64,000 bases of DNA from JANWXD01 sp037446115 (GCA_037446115.1 JBBIJF010000001.1:221609-285608), one strand, 5' to 3'. Shown: positions 7,617 to 16,790, numbered from the stretch's first letter. Numbers and translations are program-made. Notes: a model not told the origin generated them from the sequence alone.

Positions 7617-8953
7617 GGAAGCTTCTCCTCCTCGATGAACTGCCGGATCCGTCCGGCGGCGTATGCGAGGTCCAGGCGCGCCCGGTGATACAGGAACAAG
7701 GCGACCACAAGGTTATCGCGGGCGCGCGCCAGGCGCGTTTGCGCGTCCGCCACTTCGACGCTGCTGGTCACGCCCGCCCGGTAGCGGCGCTCGGCTTGCT
7801 CCATTTCCCGCCGCGTCTGCGCGAGCCCTTCCTCGGCCACCTGCACCTGCTCCCGGGCGGACGTGAGGGCGTCGGCCGCGAGGCGGATTTCCAGTTCGAT
7901 CTGCCGGCGCAGATCCGCGGTACGGACGCGCTCCTGCTCGTACAGCGAGCGGCCTTCCTGCCGCCGCGCCTCCCGCAGCCCGCCGTCGAACACCGGCAGG
8001 CGCAACGCCAGACCATAGACGCGCGTGGGAAGAGCATTGTGCAGGGAAGTGCCGAGCGATCCGTAATCGGCGAATGCCGTGAGCGACGGCCACCGTTCCA
8101 TCGCCGCGGCGCCGGCCGCAAGCCGGGCGCTCTCTTCCCGCAACTGCTGGGCCCGATAATCGGCCCGGGCCTCGAGCGCGGTCTGCAGCAAGACCGCCGG
8201 ATGCTCCTGCTCCTGCGGCGCAACTTCGAGCGAACCCGCCGGCGTCACGTCCGTGTCGAGCGGCAACCCGATCGCGCGAAGCAGCTCCAGGCGGGAACGC
8301 CGTGTTTCCATTTCCGCCGCCAGCAGTTGCTGGCGCTCGTGAGCCAGTTGCACCTCCGCACGCGTCACTTCGATTCCCGTGCCTGTCCCCGCCGCCCGCT
8401 GGTTCCGGGCCAAATCCAGCAGCTGCTCCGCCAGCCGGACGTTGGCCCGCGCCGCTTCCACGTGCGCCTCCGCCCGCAACAAAGCTACGTAGCGCACCGC
8501 CACCTCACGGGCCACGGCCTCACGCGCCGCTTCTTCTTCCGCCGCCGCAGCACGCGCGGTTTCCCGCCCGGCCTGATAACGCCGCCATGCCGCCAGATCC
8601 AACACCGGCTGGCGCACCGCCGCCCGCGCGTCAAAGGTGCTGAACGGCCCCACGAGTTCCGGCACCCGGAAACCCGGAATCGGCGCCTCGATGCGGATTC
8701 CGAAAGCGGCGAGGTTGCGCGTCTGATTCTGCTGCGCGACTGTGCCCTCCAGGTTCGGCAGCAGCGCCGCGCGACTCTGCCGCGCCCGCGCGTTGGCCTG
8801 GCGCACGAGCTGGCGCGCCAGTCGCAATCGCGTATTCCCGTCGGGCGCAAGGGCAAGCTCAACCGCCTGTTTCAGGCTCAGGGAGACACCTCCGGACTGG
8901 GCCGCGGCACAGCTTGACAGCACCAGAAATCCCCACACGTTCCTGCTCAGCAT
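7613..8953 (-). CDS. TolC-like outer-membrane efflux channel
   Basis: The protein is 446 aa with a cleavable signal peptide (MLSRNVWGFLVLSSCAAA). Two outer-membrane-efflux repeats follow, each with long heptad-rich helices (ARQLVRQANARARQSRAALLP near 45-65; the second repeat ends with AEEGLAQTRREMEQAERRYRAG). The closing segment ARDNLVVALFLYHRARLDLAYAAG is typical of this family. It would form a trimeric exit duct for the HlyD/ABC exporter encoded downstream. The start at 8953 overlaps the end of the TetR gene by 7 nt, so expression should be under direct TetR control. Confidence 0.93.
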   Translation of the reverse strand: MLSRNVWGFLVLSSCAAAQSGGVSLSLKQAVELALAPDGNTRLRLARQLVRQANARARQSRAALLPNLEGTVAQQNQTRNLAAFGIRIEAPIPGFRVPELVGPFSTFDARAAVRQPVLDLAAWRRYQAGRETARAAAAEEEAAREAVAREVAVRYVALLRAEAHVEAARANVRLAEQLLDLARNQRAAGTGTGIEVTRAEVQLAHERQQLLAAEMETRRSRLELLRAIGLPLDTDVTPAGSLEVAPQEQEHPAVLLQTALEARADYRAQQLREESARLAAGAAAMERWPSLTAFADYGSLGTSLHNALPTRVYGLALRLPVFDGGLREARRQEGRSLYEQERVRTADLRRQIELEIRLAADALTSAREQVQVAEEGLAQTRREMEQAERRYRAGVTSSVEVADAQTRLARARDNLVVALFLYHRARLDLAYAAGRIRQFIEEEKLP

Positions 8954-9615
8954 TTCCGTGTTCCGGACCTCCGTTCCCGGCCGGCAACAGGGGCCTCCAG
9001 TCCGGCCGCCACGTACCGCACTAAACGTTCGGTCGTTCCGCTCACATCGGACGAATCACAGCGTCCCCCCGAGAGCATCTCCAGGTGGATGTTTCCCGCC
9101 AGCGTGTGCGCCAGCACTCCCACCGAAAAGTGCATGCGCCACCACAGTTCCGGCTCGGGCAGCTGCGGCAGGGCGCGCCGCAAGGCTGCCGCAAAGCGCC
9201 GCGCCACTTCGCGCATCTGGCCGACAATCACCCGGCGCACCTGCAGGTTCGGCTCGAAAAAGCTCCGGCCCATCAGGCGCGCGAAGGCCTCGCCCGTTTC
9301 CGGGTCGGAACGAAGCTCCAGCACAGGCTCGACAAAGGCCCGGATGATCTCCTCGATCGCCGGAGCCCGTTTCCTCGCCCGGGCCTGGCAGGCGGCAAGC
9401 CGGGCCAGCCGCTCCTGGTTCACCGGACCGATGCGCCGCGCCAGCACCTCGCGGATGAGCGCATCTTTGCTGCCGAAGTGGTAGTTGACCGCGGCGAGGT
9501 TGACGCGCGCCGCCGCGGTGATCTGCCGCAAGGAGGTCGCCTCGAACCCCTCGCGGGCGAACAGCCGCTCGGCGGCATCCAGGATCCGGCGGCGCGTCTC
9601 GCGGGCACGAGCCAT
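8947..9615 (-). CDS. TetR-family repressor, first gene of the exporter operon
   Basis: The protein is 222 aa. The N-terminal helix-turn-helix ETRRRILDAAERLFAREGFE with ITAAARVNLAAVNYHFGSKD (about 6-55) is clear. The C-terminal ligand domain (EEIIRAFVEPVLELRSD onward) resembles YbiH/CecR-type regulators, which sit with ybhGFSR in E. coli. It heads the operon and overlaps the TolC-like gene. Its promoter carries two CATACGAT copies, one covering its own start codon, so autorepression that also controls the whole export system is likely. The ligand is not predictable from the sequence. Confidence 0.92.
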   Translation of the reverse strand: MARARETRRRILDAAERLFAREGFEATSLRQITAAARVNLAAVNYHFGSKDALIREVLARRIGPVNQERLARLAACQARARKRAPAIEEIIRAFVEPVLELRSDPETGEAFARLMGRSFFEPNLQVRRVIVGQMREVARRFAAALRRALPQLPEPELWWRMHFSVGVLAHTLAGNIHLEMLSGGRCDSSDVSGTTERLVRYVAAGLEAPVAGRERRSGTRKC

Positions 9616-9657
9616 ACGATCGTTTTAATCATACGATTGAATGAAAACCGGCGTCAA
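9613..9657 (-). promoter_or_regulatory. Promoter and likely TetR operator of the exporter operon
   Basis: On the minus strand a -35 TTGACG (9657-9652) and a -10 TATGAT (9633-9628) are separated by 18 bp. The sequence CATACGAT occurs twice on the plus strand (9613-9620 and 9630-9637), 17 bp apart, and ATCGT (9619-9623) forms an inverted repeat with ACGAT (9633-9637). These copies cover the -10 and the start region, a good position for an autorepressor site. Confidence 0.65.
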
Positions 9658-9748
9658 TACCGGCGCACCGGCCTCTTCCCGACGGCGGCTCGCCGCGGGC
9701 CGCATCTGCCGGCCGGAATTGCCCGGGAACCCGAAGCCCCTCCGGTGC

Positions 9749-9754
9749 TATACT
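9749..9754 (+). promoter_or_regulatory. Putative -10 element (TATACT) before the cobalamin riboswitch
   Basis: TATACT lies just upstream of the first riboswitch helix, as expected for a riboswitch-controlled transcript. No clear -35 hexamer is visible at normal spacing. Confidence 0.4.
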
Positions 9755-9759
9755 CTCGA

Positions 9760-9970
9760 CGTCGGGCCGCAGTGCGGCCCGGGCTGTTTCAAAACCGACG
9801 ATCACCAGTGGGCGAGGAATGTTCGGGAAGGCGGTGCAAATCCGCCACTGCCCCGCAACTGTGAGCGACACCTGGAAAGGGCCGGTGCAGTCACTGCGCC
9901 AGCGGGAAGGCTGTGCCACCCCTACGGGAAAAGGCCCGTCGCAAGTCAGGAGACCGGTTCCTCGCTTCTT
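9760..9970 (+). ncRNA. Cobalamin (B12) riboswitch
   Basis: The conserved core is easy to read: GGGAAggcGGTGcAAATCCgcc at about 9824-9846, then actgccCCGCaACTGTgagcg (9847-9867), and the B12 box gcAAGTCAGGAGACCGG at 9941-9957. A 5' hairpin (gggccgc/gcggccc, 9764-9780) precedes it. The element ends about 40 nt before the ATG of the BtuB-like receptor at 10000, so it probably controls the btuB-btuF-btuD-btuC transcript. By family knowledge, adenosyl- or aquocobalamin binding lowers expression. Confidence 0.95.
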
Positions 9971-9999
9971 GCGTGATGCGTTCCGAGGGAGAACGTCTC

Positions 10000-12237
10000 A
10001 TGACAAAAACCTTTTGCGCCGCCGTGTTCTGCGGCCTGGCTCTCGCGCCGGCCGCATCGTTTGCTGAGATCACCGGGACCGTGCTGGATCCCTCCGGACG
10101 TCCCGTCCCCGCAGCCGAAGTCGCCTGCGGCTTCCTGCGCACGACCACCGCGCTCGACGGCCGCTTCCGTTTTTCCGGAGTCGGGCGTTGCCGGGCGACG
10201 GTCGTCGCATCGGGCTTCGAGACCCTGCGCACGGAACTCGTCGAGGGCGTGGAAGCTCGCCTCGAACTCCGAGTCGCCGGCCCCGTCGAGCGCGTCGTGG
10301 TCACGGCCACGCGCTCCGAAGCACCGGCCGAAGAGAGCGGCGCCGCAGCCACCGTCATCACGCGCGCCGATCTCGAGATCCGGCAGTTCCCCATGCTGCT
10401 GGAGATGCTGCGATCCGTTCCCGGGCTCTTCGTGGTCCAAAACGGACGCCGCGGGGCTTTGACCACCGTGTTCACACGCGGCGCGCAGCGCACCGGCACT
10501 CTGTTCCTGCTCGACGGCGTCCCGCTCAACGACCCCGGGGGAGAGTTCAACTTGGGCCACCTGACCTCCGGTGCGGTGGAGCGCGTGGAGGTCGTGCGCG
10601 GACCGGAAAGCGCCCTGTTCGGCACCGATGCCGCCGCCGGCGTCGTACAGTTGTTCACCCGTCGCGGAGACCCGGAAGCCACCCTGCCCCGCGGCACGCT
10701 CTCTTATGACCGGGGCAGTTTTCAGACCGATCGCTGGTCCGCCTCTCTGGCGGGTGGCTCCGGCGCCCGCTTCGACTATGCGCTCCACGCCGAGCAGTTC
10801 CATACCGCCGGCGAATTTCCTAACGACTACTACCGCAACACCACCGGAACCTTGAACGCCGGCCTGCGGCTGTCGCCCGGCACGCAAATCCGCGGCGTCT
10901 TCCGCGCTGTGGATTCCATCCTCGGCGTGCCCGGCCAAGTGGCCTTCGGCCTGTTCGACCACGACGCCCACCAGACCAATCGCGATTCCGCACTCTCCCT
11001 GCGCCTCGACGACGCCCGCGGCAGCCGTTATTTTCAAACCGCGTCTTTCGCTTACCACCGCGTCCGCGACGTATTTACCGATGAGCGGCTCGACGGGCCC
11101 TATGCACTCGCGGCCTTCGTCCGCGACGTCGAGGGGCCCCCGCGCCGCACGTATCTGGTCCGGTTGCTCGATCCCGCCCGGCTCCCGTCCGTAGCGCCGG
11201 CTGGAACGCGCCTCGTGCAAACGGAGGTCACCCTGTTTCCCTCGTCGGAGCCGTTCCTGAGCGCCACGTCGCGCAAGCGCGCCGGGTATCAGGGAACGCT
11301 CGCCCACGGTCCGGGCACCGCCGTTTTCGGCTACGAGTACGAGCGACAGCAGGGCGAAATTTCGAAGCGCGACGTCGCGCGAAACCGCCACGGCCTGTTC
11401 CTACACGAACAGCGGCCTCTCGGCCGCCGCCTGTTTCTGGCCGGGGGTCTGCGTTTCGAACACAGCAGCGCCTTCGGCGCCCGGCTGGCGCCCCGCGGAG
11501 CGGCGAGCCTGCTCGTCTCCGGCGGGCGCGGCGCCCTGTCCTCGGCCTGGCTGCGTTTCAGCGCCGGCCGCGGCATCACCGAACCCAGCCTCCTGCAAAA
11601 TTTCGCTCGCGAAGCCTTCTTCACCGGAAATCCGGACCTGCGTCCGGAGAAAACCACAAGTTTCGAGGCAGGTGTTGTGACCGAGTGGTTTGCGCGGCGA
11701 CTGCATGCCGAAGTCGCGGCCTTCCACAACTCGTTCAAAGACCTGATTGCGTTCGTCTCGCTTCCGCCGCCCCTCTGGGGAAGCTGGGCCAACGTCGAGG
11801 CCAGCCGTGCGCGGGGCCTCGAGGTTGCCGCTACGGCGCGATTGCCCGGCCAACTCGCGCTCCGCGGCACGTACACGCGCCTGTGGACGCGTATCCTTCG
11901 CTCCGGCGCTCCGGCCAGTCCGTTCACCGGAGTGGGCCAGGAACTCGGCAGGCGTCCCGGCAATTCCGGTTCGCTTTCCCTCAGCCTGACACCCCGGCGG
12001 TGGCTGTTCCAGGCCGGCGCCGTGCTTGCGGGCGAACGCCAAGACTCCGATTTCTGGCTCGGCGTCAACCGCAATCCGGGCTACCAGCTGGTCTACGCTG
12101 CCGGCGCAGTGCAACTCAACCGCCACGTCACGCCGTTCATCCAGGCCGACAACGTGCTGAACGCACGCTACCAGGAGGCTCTCGGCTTCAGCAGTCTGGG
12201 CCGGAGCCTCCGCGGAGGATTGCGTCTGTCATGGTAG
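10000..12237 (+). CDS. btuB: BtuB-like TonB-dependent vitamin B12 receptor
   Basis: This is a 745-aa outer-membrane receptor. A signal peptide (MTKTFCAAVFCGLALAPAASFA) is followed by a carboxypeptidase-regulatory-like domain (EITGTVLDPSGRPVPAAEV, about 23-95), which E. coli BtuB lacks. Then comes the plug (VVVTATRSEAPAEESGAAATVITRADLE; LDGVPLNDPGG; VEVVRGPESALFGTDAAAGV) and a 22-strand-type barrel ending in GGLRLSW with the terminal aromatic residue. B12 specificity is inferred from the riboswitch upstream and the coupled btuFDC genes. ATG 10000 is preferred over upstream codons because the signal peptide begins there and gaggga precedes it. The stop overlaps the btuF start. Confidence 0.92.
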   Translation: MTKTFCAAVFCGLALAPAASFAEITGTVLDPSGRPVPAAEVACGFLRTTTALDGRFRFSGVGRCRATVVASGFETLRTELVEGVEARLELRVAGPVERVVVTATRSEAPAEESGAAATVITRADLEIRQFPMLLEMLRSVPGLFVVQNGRRGALTTVFTRGAQRTGTLFLLDGVPLNDPGGEFNLGHLTSGAVERVEVVRGPESALFGTDAAAGVVQLFTRRGDPEATLPRGTLSYDRGSFQTDRWSASLAGGSGARFDYALHAEQFHTAGEFPNDYYRNTTGTLNAGLRLSPGTQIRGVFRAVDSILGVPGQVAFGLFDHDAHQTNRDSALSLRLDDARGSRYFQTASFAYHRVRDVFTDERLDGPYALAAFVRDVEGPPRRTYLVRLLDPARLPSVAPAGTRLVQTEVTLFPSSEPFLSATSRKRAGYQGTLAHGPGTAVFGYEYERQQGEISKRDVARNRHGLFLHEQRPLGRRLFLAGGLRFEHSSAFGARLAPRGAASLLVSGGRGALSSAWLRFSAGRGITEPSLLQNFAREAFFTGNPDLRPEKTTSFEAGVVTEWFARRLHAEVAAFHNSFKDLIAFVSLPPPLWGSWANVEASRARGLEVAATARLPGQLALRGTYTRLWTRILRSGAPASPFTGVGQELGRRPGNSGSLSLSLTPRRWLFQAGAVLAGERQDSDFWLGVNRNPGYQLVYAAGAVQLNRHVTPFIQADNVLNARYQEALGFSSLGRSLRGGLRLSW

Positions 12238-13094
12238 GCAAATGGTGTCGCGCGGCGGCGTGTCTTTCGGCCCTGGCAGCGTACGCCCCGGCCGCGCCGC
12301 CGCAGCGCATCGTTTCCACCGCGCCGAGCATTACCGAAACGCTCTTCGCCCTCGGCTTGGGCGACCGCGTCGTGGCCGTAACCACCTTCTGCCGCTACCC
12401 GCCGGAAGCCGCCGCGAAGCCCAAGATCGGGGATTATCTCCGCCCCAGCGTCGAAGCCATCCTTGCGCTGCGCCCCGATCTCGTGCTGGTGGAAAAGAGC
12501 ATGATCCGCAGGTCGCTCGATTTGCCCGCGTTCCGCGGCAATGTGGTTGAGGTTGACGACGCCGATCTGGAAGGGGTTCTGGGTTCGATCCGCCGCATCG
12601 GGGACGTCTGTGGTGTGCCCGGTCGCGCGCAGCAGCTGATTCACCAGATCCGCTGGGAACTCGACGAGGTCCGCCGCCGCACCGCATCCCTGCCCCGGCC
12701 CCGTGTGCTGCTCGTTGTGGGGCGCACGCCCGGACGCATCGAGGACCTGATCGCTGCGGGAAGGAGCTCGTACCTCCATGAGCTGCTGGAGATCGCCGGA
12801 GGCGCCAACATCGTCGCCGACGCTTCCGCCGCCTACGTGAAGGTCTCGCTTGAAGAAGTCCTCGCCCGCAACCCCGAAATCATCGTGGACTTCGGCGATA
12901 TGTCGCAGGCCGCTCGCTCGCCCGACCGGGGCCGCGCCGTTGCGCGCCTCTGGAGCCGCTACCCGAATCTGGCGGCTGTCAAGACAGGACGCGTCTATAG
13001 CGTTGCCGCCGATCCTTTCGTCGTCCCCGGCCCGCGCGTGGCTCAGGCCGCGCGCCGCCTGGCCGCTTTGCTCCATCCGGAGGCCGGATTTTGA
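12231..13094 (+). CDS. btuF: Periplasmic cobalamin-binding protein BtuF
   Basis: This 287-aa class III substrate-binding protein has a signal peptide of about 23 residues (MVGKWCRAAACLSALAAYAPAAP) and then the typical opening RIVSTAPSITETLFALGLGDRVVAVT. The two lobes are joined by a long helix at about 130-155 (RAQQLIHQIRWELDEVRRR), and the C-terminal lobe contains LHELLEIAGGANIVAD and VLARNPEIIVDFGD. There is no lipobox cysteine at the cleavage site, so it is probably soluble in the periplasm. ATG 12231 overlaps the btuB stop (atggtag). It would pass B12 from the receptor to BtuCD. Confidence 0.93.
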   Translation: MVGKWCRAAACLSALAAYAPAAPPQRIVSTAPSITETLFALGLGDRVVAVTTFCRYPPEAAAKPKIGDYLRPSVEAILALRPDLVLVEKSMIRRSLDLPAFRGNVVEVDDADLEGVLGSIRRIGDVCGVPGRAQQLIHQIRWELDEVRRRTASLPRPRVLLVVGRTPGRIEDLIAAGRSSYLHELLEIAGGANIVADASAAYVKVSLEEVLARNPEIIVDFGDMSQAARSPDRGRAVARLWSRYPNLAAVKTGRVYSVAADPFVVPGPRVAQAARRLAALLHPEAGF

Positions 13095-13861
13095 GCGAGC
13101 TCTATCGGCTGCGGGAGGCCGGCATGCGCTACAACGGCGTGGAAGTGCTCGCCGGCGTCACCGTCGCCTTCGGGACGGGCGAACTGGTGGCCGTCGCCGG
13201 TCCGAACGGTGCGGGAAAGTCCACGCTGCTCGGAATCATGGCCGGGGTCCGGCTACACTACTCCGGAAGTTGCCAGTTTCGCGGCACCGAGGTCCGCGAC
13301 TGGAAGCGCCGCGCCTTCGCCCGCGAGGTCTCCTTTGTGCCGCAGACGGTGAAATTGGATTTCCCGTTTACCGCCGAAGAAGTCGTGCTCATGGGACGGA
13401 CTCCTCACGGCGCCGGCCTGTTCGATGCGCCCGACGATCGGGCGGCCGTCGAGCGCGCCATGACGCTGACCGACACGCTCAAGTTTCGCGGTCGCGATGT
13501 CCGCTCGCTGTCCGGAGGCGAGCGCCAGCGCGTGATTTTGGCATCGGTGTTGGCTCAGGAACCCCGCGTGCTCCTGCTTGACGAACCCGCCACGTTTCTC
13601 GACCTCGAACATCAGGTGGCCATCTACCGGCTGCTGCGCCGCCTGGCGGGCGAAGGGCTGCTCGTGGTCGCCGCCACGCACGACCTGAATCTCGCTGCAG
13701 CCTATGCGGACCGTGTCCTCCTGCTGTTTCGTGGCCGGCTGGTGGCAGATGCCGCCCCTGCCGAGGTGCTGACCCCGGATGCGATCCGGAAAGTTTTCGG
13801 CGTCGCCGCCGAAGTCAGACAGACGGCGGCCGGACGGCCCTGGATCCTCTATGGCGACTAG
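13091..13861 (+). CDS. btuD: Cobalamin ABC transporter ATPase BtuD
   Basis: The protein is 256 aa. Walker A GPNGAGKST (37-45), Q-loop FVPQ, signature LSGGERQRVILA, Walker B VLLLDEPATFLDLEHQ and switch AATHDLNLAAAYADR are all intact, matching the BtuD/FecE/FhuC subfamily. Translation starts at TTG 13091 overlapping the btuF TGA (TTGA). No ATG exists nearby upstream in this frame. It energises BtuC. Confidence 0.93.
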   Translation: MSELYRLREAGMRYNGVEVLAGVTVAFGTGELVAVAGPNGAGKSTLLGIMAGVRLHYSGSCQFRGTEVRDWKRRAFAREVSFVPQTVKLDFPFTAEEVVLMGRTPHGAGLFDAPDDRAAVERAMTLTDTLKFRGRDVRSLSGGERQRVILASVLAQEPRVLLLDEPATFLDLEHQVAIYRLLRRLAGEGLLVVAATHDLNLAAAYADRVLLLFRGRLVADAAPAEVLTPDAIRKVFGVAAEVRQTAAGRPWILYGD

Positions 13862-14858
13862 GACGCTGACGCAGAGACGGTTCGCTGGAACGGTTTCGCT
13901 GGCGGCAGCCGTCGCCTTGGCGACTCTGTTGAGCTTGCCCCTGGTGGGACCGGCGCCGGTGAGCCTCGCCAGAGCGCTGGCGGGCGTTTCTCCGGATGCG
14001 GAGATCTTCTTTTATGCCCGCCTCCCCCGCGTGCTGCTGGCCCTGATGGCGGGCGGCGCGCTGGCCATCGCGGGGACGCTCTTCCAGGCTCTGTTGCGGG
14101 ACCCGCTTGCCACGCCCTACACGCTGGGGGTATCGAGCGGTGCCTCCCTCGGTGCAGTGATTTCCATCTGCCTTGGCTGGCAGGAGATTGCCGGGCTGCC
14201 TGCCGTCTGGATGGCGGCGCTGGCGGGAGCCGCCGTGACGCTCGCTCTCGTCCTCGGAATCGCTTCGGAGGGGCGGCGGCTATCTTCGTTCACGCTGCTG
14301 CTGGCCGGCATCACTATCAACAGCATCTGCCTTGCCTGCATTCTGTTCCTGCAATATCTGGCCGACTTCGGGCAGTCCTTCGCCATCGTTCGCTGGTTGC
14401 TGGGAGGCATTGACGCCGTCCCGTACGGCACGCTGGCGGCTCTGGCGGCGGCTGTCCTTCCACTGGCCCTCTATCTCACCTGGAAAGCACGCGAGTGGAA
14501 CCTGTTGGCCGTCGGCGAGGACTGGGCCGCGGCGCGGGGTGTCTCCGTCTCAGGCCGGATGCTGACCGGCTATCTGGCCGGCTCGGTGCTCACGGCCGCC
14601 GTCACCGCGCTGACCGGACCCATCGGCTTCATCGGCCTGATCGTCCCGCACGCCCTGCGCATGGTCCTGGGGGCGGATCACCGGGTCCTGATGCCCTGCT
14701 CCTTTTTCCTGGGAGCCGCCTTTCTCGGACTTTGCGATGCTGTGGCGCGCACGGTGCTGGCTCCGGCGGAGGTGCCGGTCGGAGTGATCACGGCGATGCT
14801 GGGCGGTCCGTTCTTCATCGGGCTGCTCCGCTCGCGCCGCCGCAGCCTGTGGCTGTAA
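13851..14858 (+). CDS. btuC: Cobalamin ABC transporter permease BtuC
   Basis: This 335-aa protein of the FecCD/BtuC family has about ten membrane helices. Landmarks are LPRVLLALMAGGALAIAGTLFQ (the conserved GxxLaxsGxxfQ region), LRDPLATPYTLGVSSGASLGA and GPIGFIGLIVPHALRMVLGADHR, the loop that contacts the ATPase. ATG 13851 overlaps the btuD stop codon. It is the last gene of the riboswitch-controlled operon. No cobalamin biosynthesis or remodelling gene is attached. Confidence 0.93.
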   Translation: MATRTLTQRRFAGTVSLAAAVALATLLSLPLVGPAPVSLARALAGVSPDAEIFFYARLPRVLLALMAGGALAIAGTLFQALLRDPLATPYTLGVSSGASLGAVISICLGWQEIAGLPAVWMAALAGAAVTLALVLGIASEGRRLSSFTLLLAGITINSICLACILFLQYLADFGQSFAIVRWLLGGIDAVPYGTLAALAAAVLPLALYLTWKAREWNLLAVGEDWAAARGVSVSGRMLTGYLAGSVLTAAVTALTGPIGFIGLIVPHALRMVLGADHRVLMPCSFFLGAAFLGLCDAVARTVLAPAEVPVGVITAMLGGPFFIGLLRSRRRSLWL

Positions 14859-14953
14859 GATGAAATTGCGGGCGCGGGTTGCGTCGCGACGGCAAGGCGT
14901 CCCCCCTCGAGTAAACCGTTACGGCTTCGCTGTCCGTGTCCGGCACGCCTGTG

Positions 14954-16045
14954 ATGAACAAGCTCGTTTGGGAAAACCTCAGACACCGCCCGGTGCGCAC
15001 GGCGCTCGGCGTCTTTGCCATCGGCGTGGAAGTGACCATGATGCTCACGCTGGTGGGCCTCAGCCAGGGCATGCTCGAGGACTCGGCCCAGCGCGCCCGC
15101 GGTGTCGGCGCCGACATCCTGGTCCGCGCCCCCGGCACCTCGCTGATCAGCCTCAGTTCCGCCTCCATGAATCAGAAGCTGCTGCCGTTTCTCGAACGGC
15201 AGCCTCACGTCCGCGCCGTGGCGGGCACCGTCGTCCATCCGATCGGCGGGGTCAACACCATCACCGGCATTGATCTGGCGGAATTTAACCGCGTCAGCGG
15301 CGGTTTTCGCTACGTCGCCGGGGGGCCGTTCCAAAACGACAACGACATCATTGTGGATGAATATTACGCGCGCCAGAACAACCTCCGCGTCGGTGCGACG
15401 GTTCGGTTGCTCAACCGCGACTGGAGGGTGTGCGGCATCGTGGAGCCCGGAAAGCTGGCGCGCATCCTCATCCCGCGCGCAACGCTGCAAAGCCTGGTGG
15501 GCGCCACCGGTAAGCTCAGCTCCATCTTCGTCAAGCTCGACGACCCGGCGCGCACCCAGGACGTCATCGCGTCACTCAAACAACGCCTGCCGGATTATCC
15601 GATCTATTCCATGGAAGAACTCACCTCCCTGTACTCCGTGCAGAACGTCCCCGGCCTCAGGGCGTTCATCGGCGTGGTGATCGGACTTTCGATCGTCGTG
15701 GGCTTTCTGGTGGTATTTCTCTCCATGTACACGGCCGTACTCGAACGCACGCGCGAGATCGGCATCCTGAAGGCCCTTGGCGCCTCACCGGGCTACATTC
15801 TCAACGTGGTCTTCCGGGAGACGGCGCTCATGGCACTGGCCGGTTCGGTCCTCGGAATCCTCATGACGTTCGGCACGCGTTGGGCCGTCATGACGCTCGT
15901 ACCCGCCTCCCTGACGCAGAAGATCGTCCCGGCCTGGTGGCCGATCGCCGCGGGCATCGCCGTGGGCGGCGCGCTTCTTGGAGCCTTGTATCCCGCTTGG
16001 AAAGCTGCCGGACAGGACGCCATCGAAGCGCTCGCCTATGAATGA
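14954..16045 (+). CDS. FtsX/MacB-type ABC transporter permease
   Basis: The protein is 363 aa from ATG 14954 (an in-frame GTG at 14936 would add six residues). The N-terminal helix (RPVRTALGVFAIGVEVTMMLTLVGL) is followed by a periplasmic MacB-PCD-like domain of about 200 residues, then three C-terminal helices of the FtsX domain (FIGVVIGLSIVVGFLVVFLSMYTAVLERTREIGILKALGAS). ERTREIGILKALGAS is the family hallmark. With the overlapping ATPase gene it forms a mechanotransmission-type ABC complex such as MacB or LolCDE. The substrate is unknown, and no adaptor gene is adjacent. Confidence 0.9.
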   Translation: MNKLVWENLRHRPVRTALGVFAIGVEVTMMLTLVGLSQGMLEDSAQRARGVGADILVRAPGTSLISLSSASMNQKLLPFLERQPHVRAVAGTVVHPIGGVNTITGIDLAEFNRVSGGFRYVAGGPFQNDNDIIVDEYYARQNNLRVGATVRLLNRDWRVCGIVEPGKLARILIPRATLQSLVGATGKLSSIFVKLDDPARTQDVIASLKQRLPDYPIYSMEELTSLYSVQNVPGLRAFIGVVIGLSIVVGFLVVFLSMYTAVLERTREIGILKALGASPGYILNVVFRETALMALAGSVLGILMTFGTRWAVMTLVPASLTQKIVPAWWPIAAGIAVGGALLGALYPAWKAAGQDAIEALAYE

Positions 16046-16715
16046 GGAAATCGTCATCCGCACCCGCGATCTGCGCAAGATTTATCGCGCGGGTGAAGTC
16101 GAGGTTCCGGCCCTGCGCGGTGTGGATCTGGAAGTACAACGGGGCGAGTTCGTCGCCATTGTCGGGCCTTCGGGCTCCGGAAAATCCACGCTCTTCTACA
16201 TCCTGGGCGGTCTGACCCCCCCGACCTCGGGCGAAGTCTTCGTCCACGGCAGAGACCTGACGCGGATGACCGAGGCGGAGCGCACCCAGCTCCGGAAAAC
16301 CGAAGTAGGCTTTGTCTTCCAGAAATACAACCTGCTGCCGACCCTGTCGGCCGCCGACAATATCGCCATTGCCCGCCACATCGCCGGGAAAAGCCTGAAC
16401 GACGACGCAGACCTCCGCCCCGTGCTCGAGCTGCTGGGGATCACCCACCGGCTTCATCACAAGCCGCGGGCGCTCTCCGGCGGCGAGCAGCAGCGCGTCG
16501 CCATTGCCCGGGCCATCGTCAATCACCCCTCCATCCTGCTCGCCGACGAACCCACCGGAAACCTGGACACGGAGAACTCCCGCATCGTGCTCGGTCTGTT
16601 GCGCGACCTCAACCAGCGCTTCGGGCAGACGATCCTCATGATCACGCACAACCCCGAGGCCGCGGCCTACGCCCACCGCATCGTCCAGATGCGCGACGGG
16701 CGCATCGTGGGATGA
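16038..16715 (+). CDS. MacB/LolD-type ABC ATPase
   Basis: The protein is 225 aa. Walker A is GPSGSGKST, the LolD-type insert FVFQKYNLLPTLSAADNIAIA follows, the signature is LSGGEQQRVAIARAI and Walker B is ILLADEPTGNLDTENS, with switch ITHNPEAAAYAHR. These match the LolD/MacB/FtsE subfamily. The ATG at 16038 lies inside the end of the permease gene (8-nt overlap), so the two are translationally coupled and presumably form one complex. Confidence 0.93.
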   Translation: MNEEIVIRTRDLRKIYRAGEVEVPALRGVDLEVQRGEFVAIVGPSGSGKSTLFYILGGLTPPTSGEVFVHGRDLTRMTEAERTQLRKTEVGFVFQKYNLLPTLSAADNIAIARHIAGKSLNDDADLRPVLELLGITHRLHHKPRALSGGEQQRVAIARAIVNHPSILLADEPTGNLDTENSRIVLGLLRDLNQRFGQTILMITHNPEAAAYAHRIVQMRDGRIVG

Positions 16716-16790
16716 AGATACTCGTCGGATAACCGTCCGTTCTTCGAAAGCACGCTCGCGCGAGACCGCCCCGTCGCGAAGTGCGCTCTC

